64,000 bases of DNA from Bog-473 sp036268485 (GTDB taxonomy: Bacteria; Actinomycetota; Acidimicrobiia; Acidimicrobiales; RAAP-2): positions 62,001-126,000 of the forward strand of contig DATAUC010000048.1 in the NCBI GenBank assembly GCA_036268485.1, in the 5' to 3' direction. Below the pieces are notes generated by a model, which saw only the letters and a program-made list of their open reading frames with translations, did no database searches and was not told the DNA's origin. This document shows, piece by piece, positions 43,111-51,223 of the stretch. How positions within the stretch are numbered: position 1 is the stretch's first letter; every line of letters starts with the position of its first letter. The position numbers were made by a program, and so were the translations under genes.

Positions 43111-46100
43111 TCGCCCACCGAGGCCTGGGCCGAAAGTCGGAACACATCGGCCAAATCGTCCGTGGACAGCTCGGTCAGCCATCCTTCGCCAGCGCCCACT
43201 ACCCGCTCGGCCAGATCGCGCTTGGAGGCAATGAGCTGGTCGATGCGGTCCTCCAGCGTGCCGGCACAGACGAGCTTGCGCACCAGGACATCTTTGCGCT
43301 GGCCGATGCGAAACGCTCGGTCGGTCGCCTGGTTCTCCACGGCCGGATTCCACCAACGGTCGAAGTGAATGACGTGGTTGGCCGCGGTCAGATTGAGGCC
43401 GGTGCCGCCGGCCTTCAGGGAAAGCACCATGATCGGGACCTCTTGGTCGGGATCCTGGAACTCCGCCACCATGGCGTCGCGCTGGCCCCGGGGGACGCCG
43501 CCGTGGAGATAGGCAATTCGGCAACCCAACTGTGAGGAGAGATGCTCCACCAAGAGGGAACCCATCTGGGAAAATTGGGTGAAGACCAGCGCCCGTTCGC
43601 CCGATTCCAGCACCTCATCGAGGATTTCCACCGTTCGTTCCAACTTCCCGGAACGTCCGGGCAGTGCCGAGCCGTCGCCCAAGAACTGCGCCGGGTGGTT
43701 GCACACCTGCTTGAGGCGCAGCATGGCGGTCAGGACCAGACCCTTGCGGGCAATGCCCTCCGCTTCCTCAATGCGGCGGAGCATGTCATCGACCACTGCT
43801 TGATACAGCGTGACCTGCTCCTTGGTGAGCGTGCACAGCTCATTCATCTCCAGCTTGTCGGGCAGGTCGGGCACGATGGTCCGGTCCGTCTTCAACCGGC
43901 GCAGGATGAACGGTCGGGTCAGTGATCGCAATTGTTCCGCCGCCTCCTCGTCACGGAAGCGCTCCACTGGAATGACGAAGCGATCCCGGAAGGACGCGGC
44001 CGGTCCCAGCAGCCCGGGATTGAGGATCTCCATGATCGACCACAGTTCGCCCAGGTGGTTCTCCACCGGCGTCCCGGTCAAAGCCACCTTGTGCGGAGCG
44101 GGAATGGCGCGGGCGGCCTTGGTCTGCTTGGCCTCGGGATTCTTCACGTTCTGCGCTTCGTCGAGCACGATGCGCCGCCACGGCACCTTGGTCAGGAGGG
44201 CTCTGTCCCGGGTGGCCAGGGCGTAGGTGGTGATGACGATGTCGACCGCACCAGCCCGCTTCTCGAAGGCGGTGTCCCGGGCCCGCGAGGAGCCGTGATG
44301 CATCAATACCGAGAGATCGGGCGTGAAGCGCTCGGACTCTCGGGCCCAGTTGCCGGCGACCGACGTGGGACAGATGACCAAGGTTGGTCCCTTTACCGAG
44401 CCCTTCTTCTTGCTGCCATTGCCCGACAAATTCAGCAGTCGTTCTTCCTGCAGCAGTGCCAGGACGGTCGCCGTCTTGCCCAGACCCATGTCGTCGGCCA
44501 GGCAGGCACCGAGCCCCATTCGTTCCAGCATCTGGAGCCAGGCCACGCCGCGCTGCTGGTAGGGGCGGAGTTCTCCGATGAAGCCATCGGGCGTCGGCCG
44601 GACCTCCAAGCTGCTTTCGAGCTCGCCCCGGAGCAACGAGCCCAGCTGCCCTTCTGCCGAGATGCCCAGCACCGGTACCCCGGGCAGATCGGAACCGACG
44701 CCGGCCGCAACTTGGAGCACTTCGCCGATGGACATGGTGCGATCAGTCCTGGATTTGGGCTGGGCCCCCAAGAACCGAACGAGCCGGTCAACCTCAGCCG
44801 GCCGGAACTCCATCCACTGGCCCCGGACGTTGACCAGCGGAGCCTTCAGCTTGGCCAATCGCAGAAGTTCAGACTGGTCGATCTGCTGATCACCTAAGGC
44901 GGCTTCCCAGTCGAAGGCGGTGATGCCGTTCTGGTTCAGCAGGCCGGAGCCAGCGCCCCGGGTGGACGTGGTCGCCGACGTTTTGAGGCGTACGCCGAGA
45001 CGCGCCTGGGGTCGACCCCACCAGGACGGCAGGAGGACGCCGAATCCGGCCGCTTCGAGGGAAGGAGCCGCCCCGGTCAGGAACCGATGGGCCCCATCCA
45101 GACTCAGCAGGAGCTCGGTGGGCGCCGGCTGTCGTAGGGCCTCCTCCAAGTCCGGATAGATACGCACGGCGCGGCCCAGCTCCGCCAGAAAAAGTTGGTG
45201 TGGCGCTCCGAGCGATCGGCTGGCCCGCTGCAACTGATCGCCCGCCCGCCACACGTCTTCGGCGGCAATGACCAGACTGAGGTCGTCCGTGGCCTGCAGC
45301 AGGAATTCCAACCGCCACGGTGGCTCCTGACCAGAAGGGGCTTCGTCGTCCTCGGTTGCCGGCGGTTCGCGGAGCCGCAGACACAATCGCCACGGCCCCT
45401 CTCGCGAAGTCGCATCGGCGCGCCACTCGTCAATCACACGCTCCAACGAGGTCAGCTCGTCTCGATCGCCCTCGACTAGTGACGAAGGCGCACTCAAAGC
45501 GGCCAACCAGGATTCCAGAGTGTCCGGGAGCTCATCAGATCCACCGCGGGGCATCCGAATGGCCGCCGAGCGTGAGCCCGACAGCGAGTCCCGACAGACC
45601 GCATCGATCATGGCGTCCAAGGCGTGGTGGACGATCGCTTCCGGCGGATCCCCTCCGACTGAGAGGGCACGGCAGACGGGCGGTAGCGACCCAATGATCG
45701 CCTGCACCCGAGCGTCGTCCCTGCCGTTTAGCAGAGCCTCCCACCGGGCCTCATGACCGCTCGGGCCAGCCCGGAGAGCGGGGAGCACTCGACCAGCGGC
45801 CGCCATCTCCAGGGCCAGACCAGCCAAAACCGAGAAGGACGACACGGAGGCGCCAGCTCGTAGGTCGGGGGAGCCAGCCGATGAAAGGGCCAGCGCCAGG
45901 TCGAGTCCAGCGGAGCCGTTCAGCTCCAGGACGGCCACTTCGAAGGGCCACAGCTTGAGCTTCGAGGCGCTGGATCGGGGGGCAACCTCAGCCCGGATGA
46001 GCTCCGGAGACGAGATCGGCGCGTGGCCCTTGCCGGGCATCCAGATCACCCGGGTTCCGCCATCTAAGCCCTGGAGCGCACCATGGAGGCCGGGAACTGC

Positions 46101-46280
46101 CCCGGTGACGCTCTCAATCAAATGTGGGCCGGCGGCCGAGAACGGATGGGGCCGGGGTGGGGGCACGGAGGGGCTCCGACCAGGCTTGACCGGACCTGAG
46201 GGCGGCAGATCGCTGTCCTCCCCCCACAGCAGGAATCGGCCGCCATCGTCGTCGGACCAGAGAAGATGGACCGCGAGCAC
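43107..46280 (-). CDS. SNF2-family DNA-dependent ATPase (HepA-like helicase)
   Basis: 1057 residues. Walker A DDMGLGKTATVLALL near residue 597, DEAQ box DEAQNVKNPEAKQTKA near 707, and motif VI RAFRIGQRKDVLVRKLV in the C-terminal helicase domain. The first 500 residues are long and Ser/Leu/Ala-rich, without a recognised domain. RapA/HepA-type proteins use ATP to remodel DNA-protein or RNA polymerase complexes. It forms an operon with the SWIM gene behind it. GTG start at 46280. Confidence 0.92.
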   Translation of the reverse strand: MLAVHLLWSDDDGGRFLLWGEDSDLPPSGPVKPGRSPSVPPPRPHPFSAAGPHLIESVTGAVPGLHGALQGLDGGTRVIWMPGKGHAPISSPELIRAEVAPRSSASKLKLWPFEVAVLELNGSAGLDLALALSSAGSPDLRAGASVSSFSVLAGLALEMAAAGRVLPALRAGPSGHEARWEALLNGRDDARVQAIIGSLPPVCRALSVGGDPPEAIVHHALDAMIDAVCRDSLSGSRSAAIRMPRGGSDELPDTLESWLAALSAPSSLVEGDRDELTSLERVIDEWRADATSREGPWRLCLRLREPPATEDDEAPSGQEPPWRLEFLLQATDDLSLVIAAEDVWRAGDQLQRASRSLGAPHQLFLAELGRAVRIYPDLEEALRQPAPTELLLSLDGAHRFLTGAAPSLEAAGFGVLLPSWWGRPQARLGVRLKTSATTSTRGAGSGLLNQNGITAFDWEAALGDQQIDQSELLRLAKLKAPLVNVRGQWMEFRPAEVDRLVRFLGAQPKSRTDRTMSIGEVLQVAAGVGSDLPGVPVLGISAEGQLGSLLRGELESSLEVRPTPDGFIGELRPYQQRGVAWLQMLERMGLGACLADDMGLGKTATVLALLQEERLLNLSGNGSKKKGSVKGPTLVICPTSVAGNWARESERFTPDLSVLMHHGSSRARDTAFEKRAGAVDIVITTYALATRDRALLTKVPWRRIVLDEAQNVKNPEAKQTKAARAIPAPHKVALTGTPVENHLGELWSIMEILNPGLLGPAASFRDRFVIPVERFRDEEAAEQLRSLTRPFILRRLKTDRTIVPDLPDKLEMNELCTLTKEQVTLYQAVVDDMLRRIEEAEGIARKGLVLTAMLRLKQVCNHPAQFLGDGSALPGRSGKLERTVEILDEVLESGERALVFTQFSQMGSLLVEHLSSQLGCRIAYLHGGVPRGQRDAMVAEFQDPDQEVPIMVLSLKAGGTGLNLTAANHVIHFDRWWNPAVENQATDRAFRIGQRKDVLVRKLVCAGTLEDRIDQLIASKRDLAERVVGAGEGWLTELSTDDLADVFRLSAQASVGE

Positions 46281-46548
46281 TTAGGTGATCGTACCGGCGG
46301 GGAAGGGGCCCTCCTCCCGGCGCCGAGCCTGGTCAGGCGCCTGAGGCGCTACTCTGGGGGAGCGAGAGCCCACTGCGGCTCCAAGAAGAAATCCCTTCCC
46401 GAACTTCGAATTCATGGTCGAAGTCTCTGCGTGGGTTGTGACTTGGGCCCACAAGAGCCCTGATTGAGATCCGGCGACCCGAGCATCGCGTCGCTAGCTC
46501 CTTGGTCGTGTCGCACTATTGATCCGGCGACACCTGGGAGGTTCGAGA
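46281..46548. other. Intergenic region with a repeated GATCCGGCGAC
   Basis: 268 bp between the SNF2 start and the next gene. GATCCGGCGAC occurs at 46465-46475 and again at 46521-46531, 56 bp apart, the second just upstream of the ATG at 46549. No RNA gene or reliable promoter was recognised. Confidence 0.4.
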
Positions 46549-47103
46549 ATGGCAACGGCAGGAACATTTGACGGTGAAGGCAACAAGGTCGACCGGGCTA
46601 TCGCCATGAATGCCTGGATAGAGGCAGCGAGGCCTGAGCTCGAGCAAGTGGCCAAGACCTACAACGCCGTCATCGAATACGGCGACCTGGCCGCCAAGGT
46701 GCAGGGCGCCACTGGCTTCGTCACCAAACAACTCGTGCACTACTGGGTCGGCGACGTGGCGCTGGGATGCTGCCGCCCCGATGAACCGCTCTTGAGTTCT
46801 CTCGTAGTGGACAAAGGGAACAAGCATGTTGGTGCTGGCTACTCCGAGGCCGTCACGAAGTACCAGGACCGGGAACCAAAAGAAGATCTTCAGATGGACG
46901 CGGCCGAAGAGCGGTTGAAGTGTTACATCCACTTCGGAGCCGAACTACCAGCGAACGGCGGCGTTCCGACGCTCCCCAAGGAAGTCGTGGTGGCCCGATC
47001 AAAAGCCGCTCGGAAGGCCTTCGACGAAGCGCCGCGCAAGTACTGCCCTATTCATCACATTCAGTTGCCGCGCACAGGCAAGTGTTACGACTGCGACGAC
47101 TGA
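46549..47103 (+). CDS. Unknown protein with a C-terminal Cys/His cluster
   Basis: 184 residues. No family was recognised. The body is polar and soluble, with WIEAARPELEQVAKTYNAVIEY and a central VTKQLVHYWVGD. The C-terminus YCPIHHIQLPRTGKCYDCDD has Cys/His spacing (CPxH, then CxxC) typical of a zinc-ribbon-like end. The ATG at 46549 is 6 bp after a GGGAGG. Base composition is lower in GC than that of the SNF2 genes, as in the following hydrolases, consistent with recent arrival in this segment. Confidence 0.6.
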   Translation: MATAGTFDGEGNKVDRAIAMNAWIEAARPELEQVAKTYNAVIEYGDLAAKVQGATGFVTKQLVHYWVGDVALGCCRPDEPLLSSLVVDKGNKHVGAGYSEAVTKYQDREPKEDLQMDAAEERLKCYIHFGAELPANGGVPTLPKEVVVARSKAARKAFDEAPRKYCPIHHIQLPRTGKCYDCDD

Positions 47104-47131
47104 CCTAACTCCACCACCTAAGGCAAAGTCG

Positions 47132-48241
47132 CTATCGCAAACACTTGCGGACATGGCGAGCCAGTTCCACGGCCCGTTTGTCCATCCCGCCAGGCAACGG
47201 CAGCCGCTGCACCGTGTACCCGAATCCGACATCGAAGGTCGGATCGCAGAACGCCAGTGAACCTCCGGCTCCGTCGTGCCCGAAGGCACGTGGACTCCCA
47301 AAGGGCCAACGTCCGGGGCATGGCACCTGGAACATGACCCCGAAGCGAACGGGAAGTCCTGTACCGAGCTCGGGTCCCGACACCTGTATCTGTGACATCT
47401 GAGCGATCGTGTCGTCGGTGAGGAGCCGGGGATATCCGCCCACCTCATGTCGGAGCGAGGCGTAGAGCGCGGCCAGGCCCCGCCCGCTGGCCAACACGCC
47501 GGCGGCGGGTGGCCCACCTCGGCGGAGGTCGACACCATTGATACGGCGGAACATTTCGGTGGTACCGCCAGGGGGAGCAGAGTAAGCAGAGACCGGATCT
47601 CCACCACTCATAGCGTTGGGCGACTCTTGTAGAAACGCAGTCAGCTCGTCGGCCGTTGGCGGCAGCGCATCGACTACGCGACCGTCCTCTGATTCCGGTG
47701 TGCCCATCCAGACGTCGATAGCGCGGGGGCCGGTGACTTCATCGCGCAGCATCTGACCGATGGGGCGGCCGTCGATGCGTCTCACGAGCTCGTCGGCCAG
47801 CGTCCCGATGGTCAGCCCGTGATACATGAAGCCCTGACCCGGCTGCCAGAAGGGTCGTTGGGCCGCCAGCCGTTCGGCCAGCGAGGCATGCATGATCAAG
47901 TCCTCCCACGCGAATCCGTCGTCCACGCCAATGAGCCCGGCCTGGTGGGACAACATCTGCCTGACGGTCACTGCACCCTTACCGCCCTGGGCGAATTCCG
48001 GCCAGTAGCTTGCGACTGCGGCGTCTAGATCCACCTGCCCGCGCTGGACCAGCAGCGAGATCACAATGGCGGAGGCTCCCTTGCTACTGGAATAGACCGG
48101 CAGCAGACCATCGGGCGGCATCCCCTGAGATACGTCAACGACTTGCTTGCCACCCACATAGACCGAGAACTGCGCGGCGTAGGTTGGGTCGGCGTCGCGG
48201 AAGCTCTGAAACAACTCGATGACGGATTCGTAGTTCGGCAT
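47132..48241 (-). CDS. Serine beta-lactamase-like/esterase (EstB type)
   Basis: 369 residues. The class C beta-lactamase-related fold shows the SxxK motif in YSSSKGAS (near residue 67), YHGLTIG as the YxN-type motif (Tyr, with Asn replaced by Gly, common in esterases) and HDGAGGSLAF as the late KTG-like HxG. No signal peptide, so cytoplasmic. Relatives hydrolyse esters or small amides rather than antibiotics. It lies on the same strand as and 35 bp after the neighbouring alpha/beta hydrolase, and the pair may share a transcript. Confidence 0.8.
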   Translation of the reverse strand: MPNYESVIELFQSFRDADPTYAAQFSVYVGGKQVVDVSQGMPPDGLLPVYSSSKGASAIVISLLVQRGQVDLDAAVASYWPEFAQGGKGAVTVRQMLSHQAGLIGVDDGFAWEDLIMHASLAERLAAQRPFWQPGQGFMYHGLTIGTLADELVRRIDGRPIGQMLRDEVTGPRAIDVWMGTPESEDGRVVDALPPTADELTAFLQESPNAMSGGDPVSAYSAPPGGTTEMFRRINGVDLRRGGPPAAGVLASGRGLAALYASLRHEVGGYPRLLTDDTIAQMSQIQVSGPELGTGLPVRFGVMFQVPCPGRWPFGSPRAFGHDGAGGSLAFCDPTFDVGFGYTVQRLPLPGGMDKRAVELARHVRKCLR

Positions 48242-48276
48242 TTCCGGGAGACTAAATCAGTCGTTGATAGGGAGCG

Positions 48277-49179
48277 CTAACTCCCAGCCAGATTCAAATC
48301 CTCGAGCCAGGCCAGAAACAGGTCCGTCCAGTGGTCCGACGGAAATCCCTGCTTCACCATGCCGAAACCATGCGCGCCTCGAGCGAACACGTGCAGTTCC
48401 GACGACCGGTTCGCTTTGGACCAATCGGCGTGCACCCCTTCGACGATCTTTATCAGGATGTCGTCTTGCGCAGCAGCGGTGAACAGCGGAGGCGCATCGG
48501 CGGGAACCGGAGCACCCCGCGTCTCGCCGCCGTAAATCGGGGCAATGAACGCGACCTGGTCGGCCTTCGGGTCGAGGGCGACATCGACGATGAGAAAGGC
48601 TCCAGCGGAGAATCCGATCATGCCGACCTTGTCGGCGCGTACTCCGAATCGCTCGGCCTCCTCACGGACAATGTGTATGGCCCGGCGGCCATCGTCCGCG
48701 CAGGCTTCCCTGGCTTCAAGGTACGTCGGCTCCAGATCTGAGCCAGATGGGATGAGGTCGCTAATGGCGCCAGGCAGCATTCGGGCGGCCAGCCCAGCAG
48801 CCAGCCCAGCATCGAGGGCGGCCTGCTCAGCTGCAAACGCTTGCAGGTCCGGATCAGTGGCGCGTACCCGGTACTTGAGAAGGAAGGCCGTGTAGCCCAG
48901 CGACGTGAGCCAGCCGGCCACGTCGAGCCCTTCGTGAGTCCATGCACTGATCGTCCACCCACCACCGGGGACAACGATGATGCCCAATCCGTTCCCGGCA
49001 CCCTGCGGTGCGAACACTGTCAAAGTCGGCTCGGAGATATTGCGCAGGAAGTTCGTGCCGGCCGCGATCCCCTCGGGTACCGGGAACTCCTCCTCTGGAG
49101 GGACCCCGTCAATGTGTGTCGGAGGGCCCTCGGGCCAGAGCTTGATGATCTCGACTGCATCTGCCGGAGTGGTCGTCAC
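48277..49179 (-). CDS. Alpha/beta hydrolase (BD-FAE/xylanase-esterase-like)
   Basis: About 300 residues. The oxyanion motif GGGW (PGGGWTIS), nucleophile GFSAGAFL and the late His in FARGAHGFGM are visible. It matches 'endo-1,4-beta-xylanase/acetylesterase' annotated hydrolases, close to BD-FAE. GTG 49179 is chosen because the frame continues upstream only into the IS end at 49342, so earlier starts there are spurious. No ribosome binding site is obvious, so the start is not certain. Stop is 35 bp before the serine hydrolase start. Confidence 0.75.
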   Translation of the reverse strand: MTTTPADAVEIIKLWPEGPPTHIDGVPPEEEFPVPEGIAAGTNFLRNISEPTLTVFAPQGAGNGLGIIVVPGGGWTISAWTHEGLDVAGWLTSLGYTAFLLKYRVRATDPDLQAFAAEQAALDAGLAAGLAARMLPGAISDLIPSGSDLEPTYLEAREACADDGRRAIHIVREEAERFGVRADKVGMIGFSAGAFLIVDVALDPKADQVAFIAPIYGGETRGAPVPADAPPLFTAAAQDDILIKIVEGVHADWSKANRSSELHVFARGAHGFGMVKQGFPSDHWTDLFLAWLEDLNLAGS

Positions 49180-49333
49180 GTCGACAGCATGCCCTAGGTG
49201 GACCGCCGTTGCTCCGAGAGTCCTGAAGGTGTCAGGACGAATGTCGCCTAGCTGCCGGAGCCGTTTCCGGAAGTGCGTGTAGCTACCGGAGCCAGAGTGT
49301 CGTGAAGGTACCGAACCTTCACACTGACCTGCA

Positions 49334-49341
49334 AGAAAATT
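49334..49341. repeat. Target-site duplication, left copy
   Basis: AGAAAATT, identical to 50768-50775, direct repeat at the two edges of the IS. Confidence 0.9.
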
Positions 49342-50767
49342 GGCTCTTCGGATTTCAGCGGGGAGCTTGCCCGTACCTGAGTGGCCCAGAATTAGGCGAA
49401 GGTGCTCCAATCTTTGGTGTGAGCCTAAGAACTGGAAGCACCTTCGTCCTTACCCACCCTAATGAGATCCTCGAGGCCCTGGTAGGTCTCAAAGATGTCG
49501 CGGTTCTGCACTACCAACGCAGTGGCCCCGACGTCGAGTTGATGATCGAGCAGGTGCTGGGTCAGGTCCACTGCCCAAGGTGCGACGGAGCGGCCCAGGT
49601 CAAAGAACGCCCGGTGGTGCACTACGTGGACCTGCCGGTCTACGGCAAGCCCATGCGGCTGGCCTGGAGGAAGCACCGGATGCGCTGTCCCAATCCGAGC
49701 TGCTCGATGAAGTCCTGGGTGCTGCGTGACCACCGCATCGCCGCCAAGGCGTGCCTGTTGACCACCAGGGCGGCCAAGTGGGCGACGGTCCAGGTCGGCG
49801 ATGGTCGGACGGTCTTAGAAGTGGCCAAGGAACTGAGCTGTGATTGGCACACGGTCAACGACGCCGTGATCACCTATGGCTCGGCCTTGATCGAGGCCGA
49901 CCGCAAGCGGCGGAACCAGACCAGCGCCATTGGACTGGACGAAACCTCCTTCGTGCGCCTGGGCCCCAAGAAGCACCTGCACTACGTGACCACCGTCGCT
50001 GACGTGGCCAATCACCAGATCATCGACATCCTTCCCACGCGCAAATACGTCGATGTGGCGGGTTGGATCAACGCCCAACCGGCCGCATGGAAGGAACGCA
50101 TCGACTACGGCGCCCTCGACATGTCCAATGTCTATGCCGCGGTCTACAGCGTCACCTTGCCCAAAGCGCGCCAGGTGGTGGACCCCTTTCACGCCATCGC
50201 TCTGGCCAATCGGGCCCTCGACACCATCCGGCGGCGGGTCCAACACGAAGTGACCGGGCACCGGGGCCGCAAAGACGATCCGCTCTATCGGGCCCGGCGG
50301 CTCCTGCTCAGAGGTGAGGAGCGCCTCGACCCCGAATCAGCCGAACGTCTGTCCTCCCTGCTCGAACTGGGTGATCCCGGGGCCGAAGTGGCCATTGCCT
50401 ACCGGGTCAAAGAGCGCCTGCGGGACTTCTACGCCACCTTTGACCCCGACCAAGCCCGCTCCATGCTTGAAGAGCTGGTCGGGCACTGCACCAAGGCGGC
50501 CATGCCGCCCGAACTGCAGCGCCTCGGACGGACACTGCGCCAATGGTTCGACAAGCTGTGCAACTTTCACCTGGCTCGGGTCAGCAACGGACCGACCGAG
50601 GCACTGAACAACCTGATCAAACGGATCAAACGCATTGGCTTCGGCTTCCGCAACTTCAACAACTACCGGATCCGGGCCCTGCTCTATGCCGGCAAGCCCA
50701 ACTGGCGCGTCCTGGGCTCGATCGTGGTCAGGTGAAACCCTCAGACCCCGTCAGAATCCGAAGAGCC
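49342..50767 (+). mobile_element. Complete ISL3-family insertion sequence (1426 bp)
   Basis: Both ends begin GGCTCTTCGGATT reading inward and continue similarly for about 22 bp, with matching CGGGG after a variable 5 bp, giving imperfect terminal inverted repeats. An 8-bp target duplication AGAAAATT flanks it at 49334-49341 and 50768-50775, the length usual for ISL3. The single transposase frame is intact, so it may be active. The right end lies 3 bp from the duplicated site edge to tRNA-Gly. The insertion is between genes and disrupts none. Confidence 0.93.
49419..50735 (+). CDS. ISL3-family transposase
   Basis: 438 residues. Two CxxC zinc pairs are near the start (HCPRCDG and CPNPSC). The DDE catalytic residues are seen as Asp in IGLDETSF, Asp in ALDMSNVYAAV and Glu in NGPTEALNNLIKRIKRIGFGF; these are diagnostic of ISL3. 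The GTG at 49419 is the first usable start inside the element; the frame opens upstream outside the IS, which cannot belong to it. No frameshift or stop is present. Confidence 0.93.
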   Translation: MSLRTGSTFVLTHPNEILEALVGLKDVAVLHYQRSGPDVELMIEQVLGQVHCPRCDGAAQVKERPVVHYVDLPVYGKPMRLAWRKHRMRCPNPSCSMKSWVLRDHRIAAKACLLTTRAAKWATVQVGDGRTVLEVAKELSCDWHTVNDAVITYGSALIEADRKRRNQTSAIGLDETSFVRLGPKKHLHYVTTVADVANHQIIDILPTRKYVDVAGWINAQPAAWKERIDYGALDMSNVYAAVYSVTLPKARQVVDPFHAIALANRALDTIRRRVQHEVTGHRGRKDDPLYRARRLLLRGEERLDPESAERLSSLLELGDPGAEVAIAYRVKERLRDFYATFDPDQARSMLEELVGHCTKAAMPPELQRLGRTLRQWFDKLCNFHLARVSNGPTEALNNLIKRIKRIGFGFRNFNNYRIRALLYAGKPNWRVLGSIVVR

Positions 50768-50775
50768 AGAAAATT
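50768..50775. repeat. Target-site duplication, right copy
   Basis: AGAAAATT, matching 49334-49341. Confidence 0.9.
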
Positions 50776-50778
50776 TTG

Positions 50779-50849
50779 AGCGGGCGACGAGAATCGAACT
50801 CGCGTTCTCAGCTTGGGAAGCTGATGTTCTGCCTCTGAACTACGCCCGC
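50779..50849 (-). tRNA. tRNA-Gly (anticodon CCC)
   Basis: A 71-nt cloverleaf on the minus strand. The acceptor stem GCGGGCG pairs with CGCCCGC, with T as discriminator base. The anticodon loop TTCCCAA carries CCC, closed by TCAGC/GCTGA. The T loop is TTCGATT closed by GCGAG/CTCGT. The CCA end is not encoded. The IS target duplication ends 3 bp from its 3' end. Confidence 0.95.
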
Positions 50850-51223
50850 GAAAGCGCAGCAACCCTATCAACTGGGAAAACACGATTTCCCACTGGCGCC
50901 ATTTGCGAGGACGACGGACGTCCAATTCTGGTTCGTTGTGGCACGGATGTCGCACGCCGAGCGGTCTTTTTTGTGAGTCTCGACGGACGACTCTCTACGG
51001 CACGGATGGTCTTACTGCCGATTTGCCGTGGGCCGTAGGGGCGCCAATTGGCTGGGTCACGAGTTCGATCCTTGTCTTCCCAGGTCCGAAAGGAAACTTG
51101 GACCTTCAACTACGCCCCAGACGTCCGGTCCAACTATCCTCTGCCCAGCATGTGGAATCCCAGGTGGCGCTCGCAATCCGCTGCCTGCCCTGTCCGACGA
51201 ACTGAGACCTACGAGGAGCATCC
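50850..51223. other. Intergenic region with a tRNA T-arm-like fragment
   Basis: 374 bp without a gene. At 51059-51075 ACGAG-TTCGATC-CTTGT looks like a T-arm, and CTTCCCA follows as a 3' acceptor strand might, but no matching 5' half exists. A 10-bp palindrome GCCAATTGGC lies at about 51043-51052. The region ends with the GAGGAG ribosome binding site of the next gene. Confidence 0.35.

Noticed and set aside
43111..43524. N-terminal extension of the SWIM gene
   Set aside because: It overlaps the SNF2 C-terminal coding region in another frame and has no domain.
49180..49410. N-terminal extension of the alpha/beta hydrolase into the IS
   Set aside because: The frame only stays open by chance through the IS end; its residues match no hydrolase.
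50850..51223. Short frames between tRNA-Gly and the Fe-S gene
   Set aside because: No ribosome binding site or coding bias; they overlap the tRNA and promoter region.
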